A stretch of 5,279 nucleotides of DNA from Chlorobiota bacterium (GTDB lineage: Bacteria; Bacteroidota; Ignavibacteria; Ignavibacteriales; Ignavibacteriaceae). Below, piece by piece: positions 1 to 5,279 of this stretch. The position numbers were made by a program, and so were the translations under genes. The stretch lies in assembly GCA_008363265.1 (NCBI GenBank), contig RHKR01000211.1, positions 1 through 5,279 on the forward strand, given 5' to 3'. The notes below the pieces were generated by a model. That model was not told the DNA's origin and ran no database searches. It saw only the letters and a list, made by a program, of their open reading frames with translations. The stretch's first letter is position 1; each line of letters begins with the position of its first letter.

Positions 1-549
1 CACTTCGGGATTGGTCGGCATTAACTGGGCGGCTCTTTCGAGATGAGGCAGCGCGACATTCAGCTTGCCGAGGATCATGTAACACTCCGCAAGGTAGAGG
101 TTGGTATCACCCAGGAACGCCGAATCCTTCTCCAGTTCAAGAAAAAGGCTCAGCTTCTGAATCGCATCCTCAAAACGTCCGGTGTGAAAACATGAAAGGC
201 CATAAATAAAATAAGTTATGGTGTCGAAGTTCATGTCTTCCAGATTTTCGAGCACCCGTATCGAGTCTTCCCACATCTGATGCTTGAAATAGAAGTGGCC
301 CGCGAAAAGGCGGATATCTTCATCATCGTTGAACTGTTCGAGCATCTCCTCGATCAGATTCATCGCTGAATCTTCTTTTTCCATCTTTTCGTATATCTCA
401 ACGAGCTTGTACCAAGCGGTCGGGTCCTCATGAAAATCGTCGATGATCGCCTGATACATCTGGATGGCGTGGAGAAGTTTGCCGCCTCCTTCAAATTCCT
501 CGGCGCGCCTCAGCCTGTGAGTCAGTTCAAAATTCTTTTCGTTTTTCAT
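1..549 (-). CDS. TPR-repeat protein, N-terminal 183 residues (runs off left edge)
   Basis: This open frame starts with ATG at 549-547 and stays open for 183 codons to the window edge, so the C-terminus is missing. There is no signal peptide or membrane segment; it begins [19 protein letters not shown], which suggests a cytoplasmic protein. After about residue 24 it is built of helical pairs with tetratricopeptide spacing: a first helix pair at about 24-43, then repeats at about 44-77 ([13 protein letters not shown]), 79-110 ([20 protein letters not shown]), 111-144 ([20 protein letters not shown]) and 147-183 ([20 protein letters not shown], ending in LMPTNPEV). TPRs are protein-protein docking scaffolds, so a binding role is likely, but the partner cannot be read from the sequence. 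Its ATG overlaps the guaA stop (ATGA), so the two are co-transcribed and probably translationally coupled. The fold is secure; the specific function is unknown. Confidence 0.85.
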   Translation of the reverse strand, partial: MKNEKNFELTHRLRRAEEFEGGGKLLHAIQMYQAIIDDFHEDPTAWYKLVEIYEKMEKEDSAMNLIEEMLEQFNDDEDIRLFAGHFYFKHQMWEDSIRVLENLEDMNFDTITYFIYGLSCFHTGRFEDAIQKLSLFLELEKDSAFLGDTNLYLAECYMILGKLNVALPHLERAAQLMPTNPEV

Positions 550-2087
550 TCCCACTCTATGGTTGCGGGGGGTTTCGAGCTGATGTCGTAGACCACTCTG
601 TTAACCCCGCGGACATGATTGATAATTGTGTTTGAGACGTCTGCGAGGAAGTCGTGATCGAACCGGTACCAGTCGGCCGTCATACCGTCAACCGAAGTTA
701 CGGCCCTGAGAGCAAGAACATTCTCGTAAGTACGCTGGTCGCCCATCACACCCACTGTCTGCACCGGAAGGAGCACAGTAAAGGCCTGCCAGATCTTGTC
801 GTAAAGGTCATATTCCTTTATTTTGCCGATATAGATCTCATCCGCATCGCGGAGTATCTCGAGCCGGTCGCGGCTGACATCTCCGAGCACCCTGACCGCC
901 AGTCCGGGACCGGGGAAGGGGTGCCTCTTTATAAATTCTTCGGGTATGTCGAGTGAAAGACCGATCTTCCTTACCTCGTCCTTAAAGAGCTCTCTGAGAG
1001 GCTCGATAAGTTTCAGGTTCATCTTTTCGGGGAGACCGCCGACATTATGGTGCGATTTTATCGTTACCGATGCCCCCTTCACGGGAACCGACTCGATAAC
1101 ATCGGGGTAAAGGGTGCCCTGTACGAGGAAGGAGGCATTTTCGATCTTCCGGGCCTCTTCTTCAAAAACTTCAATAAAGGTGTGGCCGATTATCTTCCTC
1201 TTCTCTTCAGGTGATTCAACGCCCGCAAGGCGGTCGAGAAAAAGCTCTGAGGCATCGACATGTATTATCTTCAGCCCGGTTCTTTCGCGCAGCTGTTTTA
1301 CCACTTTAGCGGATTCATGCTTCCGCATCAGTCCGTTATCGATGTGAACGCACACGAGTTTATCACCGAGTGCCCGGTGAACGAGCACAGCCGCCACAGT
1401 TGAGTCGACCCCGCCGCTCAGAGCGCACAAAGCAACTGAATCGCCCGCCACTTCGCTGATCTGTTTTATGCTGTCTTCGATGAAAGCGCCGGAATTCCAG
1501 TCGGCCTTACATCCGCAGATGCCGAATATGAAGTTGGCGAGTATCTCCTTGCCGTATCCTGTGTGGTAAACCTCGGGGTGGAACTGGAGGCCGTAGATCG
1601 GCCTGTCGTCGGCAGCTATCGCGCAGTTCTCGGTGTTGGGTGATGAACCGGTCTTTCTGAATCCGTAGGGGAGTGTTTTAACGTGATCGCCGTGGCTCAT
1701 CCAGACGGTTGATTCAGCGGGGATATCATCGAAGAGGGGGTTGTCTTTCTCAAGAACGTTGAAAGTGGCCTTCCCGTACTCCCGCCGCTCTGCCTTCTCA
1801 ACAATTCCGCCAAGGGAATAAGAAATGAGTTGGAGGCCGTAGCAGATGCCGAGCACCGGTATTCCCATTGAGAAGACGGCATCATCGATCGAGGGGGCGC
1901 CATCGTCTTTAACCGACATCGGACCACCGGACAGAATGATCCCTTTCGGGTTAATCTTTTTGATCTCATCAATTGTGATGGTATGTGGATGGATCAGCGA
2001 AAATACAGAGAGCTCACGCACCTTGCGGGCGATGAGCTGTGTGTACTGTGAACCAAAATCGATAATAAGGATCGTGGATCCGGTCAT
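546..2087 (-). CDS. guaA: GMP synthase (glutamine-hydrolysing)
   Basis: GuaA converts XMP to GMP, using ATP and ammonia from glutamine, in the last step of guanine nucleotide synthesis in the cytoplasm. The 513-residue length is typical of the two-domain bacterial enzyme. The N-terminal class I glutamine amidotransferase domain (about 5-195) begins [20 protein letters not shown]. Its nucleophile is Cys82 in GICYGLQ, with His170 and Glu172 in QFHPEV completing the triad. The ATP pyrophosphatase domain carries the P-loop SGGVDST at 224-230, then [12 protein letters not shown] near 322-333. The C-terminal dimerisation domain (about 388-513) has [15 protein letters not shown] and ends KPPATIEWE, the usual family ending. 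The ATG gives the standard N-terminus, although no convincing Shine-Dalgarno precedes it (GGGTTGTTTCATC then ATG). A terminator separates it from gcvH, so it likely has its own promoter. Its TGA overlaps the start of the downstream TPR gene. Nothing looks broken or substituted. Confidence 0.98.
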   Translation of the reverse strand: MTGSTILIIDFGSQYTQLIARKVRELSVFSLIHPHTITIDEIKKINPKGIILSGGPMSVKDDGAPSIDDAVFSMGIPVLGICYGLQLISYSLGGIVEKAERREYGKATFNVLEKDNPLFDDIPAESTVWMSHGDHVKTLPYGFRKTGSSPNTENCAIAADDRPIYGLQFHPEVYHTGYGKEILANFIFGICGCKADWNSGAFIEDSIKQISEVAGDSVALCALSGGVDSTVAAVLVHRALGDKLVCVHIDNGLMRKHESAKVVKQLRERTGLKIIHVDASELFLDRLAGVESPEEKRKIIGHTFIEVFEEEARKIENASFLVQGTLYPDVIESVPVKGASVTIKSHHNVGGLPEKMNLKLIEPLRELFKDEVRKIGLSLDIPEEFIKRHPFPGPGLAVRVLGDVSRDRLEILRDADEIYIGKIKEYDLYDKIWQAFTVLLPVQTVGVMGDQRTYENVLALRAVTSVDGMTADWYRFDHDFLADVSNTIINHVRGVNRVVYDISSKPPATIEWE

Positions 2088-2115
2088 GATGAAACAACCC
2101 GGGGTTACGTGTGAT

Positions 2116-2144
2116 CAGATAAATGAAAAAAGAGGCTGCCTCAA
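2116..2144 (-). promoter_or_regulatory. Candidate guaA promoter
   Basis: On the minus strand TTGAGG (2144-2139) is followed after exactly 17 nt by TATCTG (2121-2116). This is a 4/6 and 3/6 match to sigma-70 -35 and -10 boxes. It is the best-spaced pair in the short gap before guaA and would start transcription about 20-25 nt upstream of the ATG. The -35 box lies inside the hairpin that terminates the gcvH operon. A near-perfect palindrome, AACCC-G-GGGTT at 2096-2106, would sit at the very start of the guaA leader and could be an operator or a 5' hairpin. FCB-group promoters often differ from the E. coli consensus, so this is a weak call. Confidence 0.25.
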
Positions 2145-2165
2145 ACCAATATGAAACAGCCCTTT
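2126..2165 (-). terminator. Intrinsic terminator after gcvH
   Basis: Read on the minus strand, AAAGGGCTG (2165-2157) can pair with CAGCC-T-CTTT (2138-2129). This gives a 9-bp stem with one bulged base and an 18-nt loop, and the 3' side runs into a T6 tract (2131-2126). A smaller alternative hairpin, GAGG-CAG-CCTC, sits directly before the same T-run. Either form fits a Rho-independent terminator for the efp-accB-accC-gcvH operon. It lies 21 nt past the gcvH stop codon. Confidence 0.6.
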
Positions 2166-2172
2166 AAATTTT

Positions 2173-2186
2173 AACCCTCGCGGGTT
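2173..2186 (-). other. Short hairpin with GCGA tetraloop at the gcvH stop codon
   Basis: The transcript reads AACCC-GCGA-GGGTT, a perfect 5-bp stem closed by a GNRA-type tetraloop, followed by TAAAATTTAAA. The first base of the stem is the last base of the gcvH TGA stop. The tail is A/T rich but not a clean U-run. It could be an accessory terminator or an mRNA 3'-end stabiliser working with the stronger hairpin just downstream. Confidence 0.4.
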
Positions 2187-2569
2187 CAGGCACCGACAAG
2201 TTCGCCGTAGGCGGCCGCGTCGAGGAGACTGTCGATCTCAGCAGGATCTGTGATCTCGATCTTGATCATCCAGCCTTTTCCGTAAGGATCCTGGTTGATG
2301 AACTCGGGCGAATCGTTCAGATCACTGCTTATTTCGAGTATTGTACCGCTGCAGGGGGCATAAAGTTCGCTGACGGTTTTTACTGCCTCAATGGTACCGA
2401 AGTTATCGTTCGGTGAGAGGGTGTCGCCCACGCCTTTGGTAATGTCAACGAAAACAACGTCTCCAAGCTCACCCTGAGCGTAATCGGTAATTCCGATAAA
2501 ACCAATGTTGCCTTCGATGCGGATCCACTCGTGATCTTTTGTGTACTTAAGTTCTGCTGGAATATTCAT
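2186..2569 (-). CDS. gcvH: Glycine cleavage system H protein (lipoyl carrier)
   Basis: GcvH is the small lipoylated carrier that shuttles the aminomethyl group between the P, T and L proteins of the glycine cleavage system. In some bacteria it is also the first acceptor of octanoate/lipoate before transfer to other enzymes. At 127 residues it has the family's normal length. The lipoyl domain shows the conserved KDHEWIRIEG start (11-20), GITDYAQGELGDVVFVD (26-42) and FGTIEAVKTVSELYAP, which puts the modified lysine at Lys64. It ends with the usual GKGWMIKIEI segment (about 97-106). The ATG is preceded by GGAG five bases upstream, a clear Shine-Dalgarno. Only 15 nt separate it from the accC stop, so it is the last gene of the efp-acc operon. 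No gcvT, gcvP or glycine riboswitch is nearby. Confidence 0.96.
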   Translation of the reverse strand: MNIPAELKYTKDHEWIRIEGNIGFIGITDYAQGELGDVVFVDITKGVGDTLSPNDNFGTIEAVKTVSELYAPCSGTILEISSDLNDSPEFINQDPYGKGWMIKIEITDPAEIDSLLDAAAYGELVGA

Positions 2570-2584
2570 ATCTTCTCCGAAAAT

Positions 2585-3931
2585 TTAATTTTTCTCTTTT
2601 GGTTTGAAGCCCTCGAGGAACGAAGTGTCGAAATCCCCGGAAACAAACCTTTCATCTTCCAAAACATCGAGGTGGAAAGGGATTGTGGTCTTTATTCCCT
2701 CGATTATAAACTCTCCGAGCGCTCTTTTTGCTTTCGCGATTGCAGAAAGACGGTCTTTATCCCAGACGATCAGTTTTGCCACCATCGAATCGTAGTACGG
2801 GGGGATGGTGTACGACTGGTAGATGTGGGAATCGACCCTCACACCCAGTCCGCCGGGGAAGTTGAGTGACTCTATTCTGCCGGGAGACGGCCTGAAGTTG
2901 TTGTCAGGGTCTTCGGCATTAATTCTGAACTCGAAAGCGTGTCCTTTCGGGCGGTTGTTCGGGGCCTCGATCACTTCGCCCGCCGCAGCACGGATCTGCT
3001 GCTTTATCAGATCGGTCTCGTAAACCATTTCAGTAACGGGGTGCTCAACCTGAATACGGGTGTTCATCTCCATGAAATAGAAATTTTTGTCTTTATCGAG
3101 GAGGAACTCAATCGTGCCGACGCTTTCATAATTTATTGACTTTGCCGCGAGCACCGCCGCCGCGCCCATTCTGTCGCGAAGTTCCTGGTCAAGTGCGGGT
3201 GAAGGTGACTCTTCAACAAGTTTCTGGTGCCTTCTCTGAACCGAACAGTCCCTCTCGCCGAAGTGGTAGTGGTTACCGTGCTGGTCGCCGATCACCTGGA
3301 TCTCGACGTGTCTTGGGTTAAGAACGAGCTTTTCGATATAGACGTCACCGTTGCCGAAAGCGGCATCTGCTTCAGCCCTGGCAGTTTGAAACGCCAGTTC
3401 AAACTCTGATTCTTCCCTTACAACGCGCATTCCCTTGCCGCCACCACCGGCGGAGGCCTTGATGATCACGGGGAACCCGATCCCTTTGGCAAGCTCTTTG
3501 GCTTCGTTGATGTCGTCAACTATGCCGTCGCTACCCGGGATGACGGGGACGTTGTTCTTTTTCATTGTGTCTTTTGCAACCGCCTTGTCGCCCATGGTTC
3601 TGATCATTTCAGCGGTCGGCCCGATGAACTTAATACCCGATTCAGCGCAGATCTCTGAGAAACCGGCGTTTTCAGCCAGAAATCCGTATCCGGGGTGGAT
3701 CGCGTCAGCACCTGTGATGGCCGCGGCCGACATGATCACGGGGACCTTCAGATAGCTGTTCCTGCTCTCTGCAGGACCGATGCACACAGCTTCATCAGCG
3801 AATGTTACATGGAGCGAGTTCCTGTCGGCCTCCGAATAGACGGCGACGGTTTTTATACCCAGCTCCTTGCACGCTCTGATAATTCTGAGGGCAATTTCAC
3901 CACGGTTGGCAATTAAAATTTTCTTGAACAA
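2585..3931 (-). CDS. accC: Biotin carboxylase subunit of acetyl-CoA carboxylase
   Basis: AccC carboxylates biotin carried on BCCP, using ATP and bicarbonate. This is the first half-reaction of acetyl-CoA carboxylase, which makes malonyl-CoA for fatty acid synthesis. The 448 residues match the free-standing enzyme. The N-terminal domain begins [20 protein letters not shown] and includes [10 protein letters not shown] (79-88). The ATP-grasp domain has Lys116 (MGDK), Lys158 followed by the glycine loop AGGGGKG (161-167), His208, Lys237 and Glu275, with the active-site run E288-M-N-T-R-I-Q-V-E296. Arg336 lies in EFRINAE. The C-terminal domain has FPGG (358-361) and [15 protein letters not shown]. 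All catalytic residues I know for the E. coli enzyme are present within one or two positions. The start codon is TTG, with an in-frame TAA two codons upstream; the next in-frame ATG is at residue 67, inside the fold. It follows accB by 18 nt. Propionyl-type carboxylases are a less likely alternative given the short separate BCCP partner. Confidence 0.97.
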   Translation of the reverse strand: MFKKILIANRGEIALRIIRACKELGIKTVAVYSEADRNSLHVTFADEAVCIGPAESRNSYLKVPVIMSAAAITGADAIHPGYGFLAENAGFSEICAESGIKFIGPTAEMIRTMGDKAVAKDTMKKNNVPVIPGSDGIVDDINEAKELAKGIGFPVIIKASAGGGGKGMRVVREESEFELAFQTARAEADAAFGNGDVYIEKLVLNPRHVEIQVIGDQHGNHYHFGERDCSVQRRHQKLVEESPSPALDQELRDRMGAAAVLAAKSINYESVGTIEFLLDKDKNFYFMEMNTRIQVEHPVTEMVYETDLIKQQIRAAAGEVIEAPNNRPKGHAFEFRINAEDPDNNFRPSPGRIESLNFPGGLGVRVDSHIYQSYTIPPYYDSMVAKLIVWDKDRLSAIAKAKRALGEFIIEGIKTTIPFHLDVLEDERFVSGDFDTSFLEGFKPKEKN

Positions 3932-3937
3932 ACCTTA

Positions 3938-3944
3938 CCTCTCC
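3938..3944 (-). promoter_or_regulatory. Ribosome binding site that decides the accC TTG start
   Basis: The minus strand reads GGAGAGG six bases before TTG (3931-3929). This is one of the stronger Shine-Dalgarno sequences in the window and supports initiation at the weak TTG codon. An in-frame TAA at 3937-3935 excludes any earlier start. Confidence 0.75.
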
Positions 3945-3949
3945 GTCCG

Positions 3950-4423
3950 TTAATCGGGCTTGACAAGGAAGAGCACCTGACCGTACTCGACGGGTTTGCC
4001 GTTGTCCACGAGTATCTTTTCAACCGTGCCGGAGATGTCGCACTCGATCTCGTTCATCAGTTTCATCGCTTCGACGATGCAGAGAACCGAACCCTGTTCA
4101 ACCCTGTCGCCAACCTTTACGTAGGAATCAGCATCGGGAGCGGGTGAACGGTAGAATGTACCGACGATGGGAGATTTGATCTCGTGAAGTTTTTCGGCGT
4201 GCTCAACAACTGTTGCAGCCGGGGCCGCGGGAGCTGCTGCAGCCTGAGGCGCGGGGGCAGGGGCTGCCTGTGGCATCTGGGCTACTGTGTAGTTAACCGG
4301 TCCCGGAGCAGCACTTCCATATTTGGAAATGTAAATCCTCGAGTCGTTTTCATCGATCTCGAGTTCGGAGATACCGCTTGTTTCAACCAGCTTTACAAGA
4401 CGACGGATGAGATTGATATCCAT
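3950..4423 (-). CDS. accB: Biotin carboxyl carrier protein of acetyl-CoA carboxylase
   Basis: AccB (BCCP) carries biotin between the biotin carboxylase AccC and the carboxyltransferase AccAD in the cytoplasm. The 157 residues show the usual three-part layout. An N-terminal region (1-37) begins [20 protein letters not shown], typical of the dimer-forming segment. An Ala/Pro-rich flexible linker spans about 51-71. The biotinyl domain (about 80-156) starts [20 protein letters not shown]; the SPAPDADS piece (93-100) corresponds to the 'thumb' that marks acetyl-CoA carboxylase BCCPs. The biotinylated residue is Lys121 in [14 protein letters not shown] stands seven bases before the ATG. The gene lies between efp (25 nt upstream) and accC (18 nt downstream), which supports coordinated 'accBC' expression. 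A decarboxylase or pyruvate carboxylase carrier is unlikely because of the thumb and the accC partner. Confidence 0.97.
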   Translation of the reverse strand: MDINLIRRLVKLVETSGISELEIDENDSRIYISKYGSAAPGPVNYTVAQMPQAAPAPAPQAAAAPAAPAATVVEHAEKLHEIKSPIVGTFYRSPAPDADSYVKVGDRVEQGSVLCIVEAMKLMNEIECDISGTVEKILVDNGKPVEYGQVLFLVKPD

Positions 4424-4448
4424 TTTAATCCTGTTTTAGATTTGTAAA

Positions 4449-5012
4449 TTAAGATTTTACTCTTTCCATGTAATCACCCGTGCGGGTGTCTATCTTAAGG
4501 AGATCATCTTCGTTGATGAAAAGAGGAACCATTACGGTGGCTCCTGTTTCCAGCTTCGCAGGTTTTAGAGCGTTGGTTGCAGTATCACCCCTGAATCCGG
4601 GTTCTGTCTCAACCACTTTCAGTGCAACATGCACAGGTATTTCAACACTTATTATCTTCTCGCCTTCCATCAGCATGTCGACATCAAGCCCTTCCTTGAG
4701 GAACCTGACACCATCACCGAAAGAAACGGTGGGAACGTTTATCTGGTCGTAGGTTTCATTGTCCATGCAGACGAGGGTTTCGCCATCGGCGTAGAGATAC
4801 TGGAATTTTCTTCTCTCAACCTTCACCACATCGAGGCTTTCGCCCGATCTGAAGGTGTTTTCGAGTACCCTGCCCGTTGTGAGGCTTTTGAGGGTTGTGC
4901 GCACAAAAGCGCCGCCCTTGCCGGGCTTAACATGAAGGAAGTCGGTTACTGTGTATAAATCATGCTTAAATCTAATTATCAAACCATTGCGGAGATCTGA
5001 AGTGTCGGCCAT
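4449..5012 (-). CDS. efp: Translation elongation factor P
   Basis: EF-P binds between the P and E sites of the ribosome and relieves stalling at consecutive prolines. The 187 residues are full length for the bacterial family. The KOW-like domain I (about 1-64) begins MADTSDLRNGLIIRF and carries the tip loop KPGKGGAF with Lys32, equivalent to the modified lysine of E. coli EF-P. OB-like domain II follows (about 66-127). Domain III has the family signature around 148-184 (ALKPAKLETGATVMVPLFIN, then DTRTGDYMER). Lysine rather than arginine at the tip argues against EarP-type rhamnosylation. Whether an EpmA-like enzyme or some other one modifies it cannot be told here, since no modification gene is in the window. 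The ATG is preceded by a weak AGGT. It is the first gene of the efp-accB-accC-gcvH operon; efp next to accBC is a common bacterial arrangement. Confidence 0.97.
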   Translation of the reverse strand: MADTSDLRNGLIIRFKHDLYTVTDFLHVKPGKGGAFVRTTLKSLTTGRVLENTFRSGESLDVVKVERRKFQYLYADGETLVCMDNETYDQINVPTVSFGDGVRFLKEGLDVDMLMEGEKIISVEIPVHVALKVVETEPGFRGDTATNALKPAKLETGATVMVPLFINEDDLLKIDTRTGDYMERVKS

Positions 5013-5057
5013 ATACCTGTTATCTGATTGTTAAAAAAATGATAAAAACTGAACATG

Positions 5058-5088
5058 CAAAATATCATTTTAACAGGAGAGTACAAAA
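5058..5088 (-). promoter_or_regulatory. Candidate promoter of the efp-accB-accC-gcvH operon
   Basis: On the minus strand TTTTG (5088-5084) lies 19 nt before TATTTTG (5064-5058). This resembles the Bacteroidetes pattern TTTG-N19-TAnnTTTG with one base missing in the downstream box. The same place read as sigma-70 gives TTGTAC (5086-5081), 16 nt, then TATTTT (5064-5059), 3/6 and 4/6 matches. Transcription would begin about 40 nt upstream of the efp ATG in an A/T-rich leader. The upstream box touches the start of the AG(A/T)AC repeat array. Promoter usage in this organism is not known, so the call is tentative. Confidence 0.35.
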
Positions 5089-5107
5089 GAACGTCAGAAC
5101 TTCGGTC

Positions 5108-5167
5108 CGCCGCGGCGCATTAAGAACCTCAGTGCGCCGCGGCGCATCAGAACTTCAGAACCGCGGT
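5108..5167. repeat. Three CCGCGG-centred palindromes
   Basis: CGCCGCGGCG (5108-5117), GCGCCGCGGCGC (5134-5145) and ACCGCGGT (5160-5167) are each perfect palindromes sharing a CCGCGG core. The first two lie in a 13-nt direct repeat, CGCCGCGGCGCAT, at 5108-5120 and 5135-5147. Each palindrome is preceded by an AGAAC motif, which gives a degenerate unit of about 27 nt repeated three times from 5096 to 5175. They could form hairpins or cruciforms, but no T-run follows on either strand that would make a standard terminator. Confidence 0.7.
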
Positions 5168-5188
5168 GTTATATAAGAACCTGTGCAC

Positions 5189-5236
5189 CGAAGTACTGAA
5201 GTACTGAAGTACAGTAGTACCGAAGTACCGGAGTTC
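5189..5236. repeat. Six tandem octamers, consensus YGAAGTAC
   Basis: The 48 bases divide exactly into CGAAGTAC, TGAAGTAC, TGAAGTAC, AGTAGTAC, CGAAGTAC and CGGAGTTC. Each contains or nearly contains the palindrome GTAC. On the minus strand the fourth and fifth units create GTAC-TTCG-GTAC (5228-5217), a small hairpin with a C(UUCG)G tetraloop, in what would be the 3' untranslated region of the upstream gene. The last octamer abuts that gene's stop codon, sharing one base with it. Confidence 0.85.
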
Positions 5237-5279
5237 TACCTGTTTACCACCATCTTAATAGCCGAAGAATATTTCCCCG
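5236..5279 (-). CDS. C-terminal end of an upstream protein, possibly a T9SS-sorted protein
   Basis: Read on the minus strand from the right edge, one frame encodes GKYSSAIKMVVNR and ends in TAG at 5238-5236. Type IX secretion C-terminal sorting domains of Bacteroidetes/Ignavibacteria commonly finish with a short strand of the form 'G-x-[YF]-x-x-x-x-K-[MLV]-[VIL]-[VIL]-x-[KR]', and this tail fits that pattern well. If so, the gene encodes a secreted or cell-surface protein unrelated to the housekeeping operon downstream. Only 13 residues are visible, so the call rests on a short pattern. Another minus-strand frame gives GEIFFGY and stops at 5257-5255, which is a less persuasive alternative. 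The body of the gene lies outside the window. Confidence 0.4.
   Translation of the reverse strand, partial: GKYSSAIKMVVNR

Larger units (their letters stand above)
5080..5236. repeat. AG(A/T)AC motif array upstream of efp
   Basis: On the plus strand the pentamer AGAAC or AGTAC occurs at 5080, 5088, 5096, 5123, 5149, 5157, 5176, 5192, 5200, 5208, 5216 and 5224, with a variant AGTTC at 5232. Spacings are 8, 8, 27, 26, 8, 19, 16 and then 8 five times. The 8-nt step therefore recurs on both sides of the GC-rich centre, and most copies fall in a single 8-nt register. The array fills nearly the whole gap between the upstream gene's stop codon and the candidate efp promoter. I do not recognise it as a named repeat family. 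Confidence 0.75.

Noticed and set aside
654..956. Open frame on the plus strand opposite guaA
   Set aside because: It is antisense to the conserved C-terminal half of GMP synthase, has no recognisable motif or ribosome binding site, and is explained by codon bias of the real gene.
1697..1972. Same-strand alternative-frame ORF inside guaA
   Set aside because: It falls wholly within the glutamine amidotransferase domain coding sequence, has Arg/Ser/Pro-rich nonsense composition and no supporting signal.
2088..2185. Purine riboswitch in the guaA leader
   Set aside because: The gap is under 100 nt, is mostly taken up by the upstream terminator, and shows no three-way junction or conserved loop pairs of a purine aptamer.
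2570..2584. Glycine riboswitch upstream of gcvH
   Set aside because: Only 15 nt separate accC from gcvH and they hold just a Shine-Dalgarno, so there is no room for an aptamer.
3435..3755. Open frame on the plus strand opposite accC
   Set aside because: It lies antisense to the conserved ATP-grasp coding region of biotin carboxylase, and its low-complexity Pro/Ala/Ser composition is a by-product of the opposite strand.
4210..4272. GC-rich low-complexity stretch in accB as a possible repeat insertion
   Set aside because: It encodes the Ala/Pro linker that BCCP proteins normally have between their N-terminal and biotinyl domains.
5096..5175. Regular ~27-nt repeats suggesting a CRISPR array
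   Set aside because: The units are contiguous and degenerate, there are no unique spacers between conserved repeats, and no cas gene is visible.

Overview
This window is a compact block of housekeeping genes, all on the minus strand, plus one unusual repeat-rich intergenic stretch. Gene content, close packing and mostly weak Shine-Dalgarno signals suit a member of the Bacteroidetes/Chlorobi/Ignavibacteria (FCB) group. The style of the EF-P, BCCP and GcvH proteins and a possible type IX secretion sorting tail at the right edge point the same way. A placement near Ignavibacteria is my inference from protein style, not a measured phylogeny.

Layout, in the direction of transcription (right to left): (1) 5236-5279 is the last 13 codons of an upstream gene, whose C-terminus resembles the end of a T9SS type A sorting domain. 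(2) About 5080-5236 is a dense array of AG(A/T)AC motifs. It contains six tandem octamers close to YGAAGTAC and three CCGCGG-centred palindromes. It runs up to a candidate efp promoter. (3) efp, accB, accC and gcvH follow with gaps of 25, 18 and 15 nt, so they are almost certainly one operon. accC starts with TTG behind a good Shine-Dalgarno. (4) A 97-nt gap holds one or two hairpins with a U-tract that should end the operon, and probably the guaA promoter. (5) guaA follows, and its stop overlaps the start of a TPR-repeat protein that runs off the left edge.

Together the first operon encodes EF-P, which relieves ribosome stalling at proline runs; the biotin carrier and biotin carboxylase halves of acetyl-CoA carboxylase, which supply malonyl-CoA; and the lipoyl carrier GcvH. 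It therefore holds two swinging-arm cofactor proteins, one biotinylated and one lipoylated. accA/accD and gcvT/gcvP are not in the window. The second unit makes GMP from XMP and a TPR protein of unknown role.

The coding genes are ordinary and intact. The least explained part is the repeat array between 5080 and 5237.
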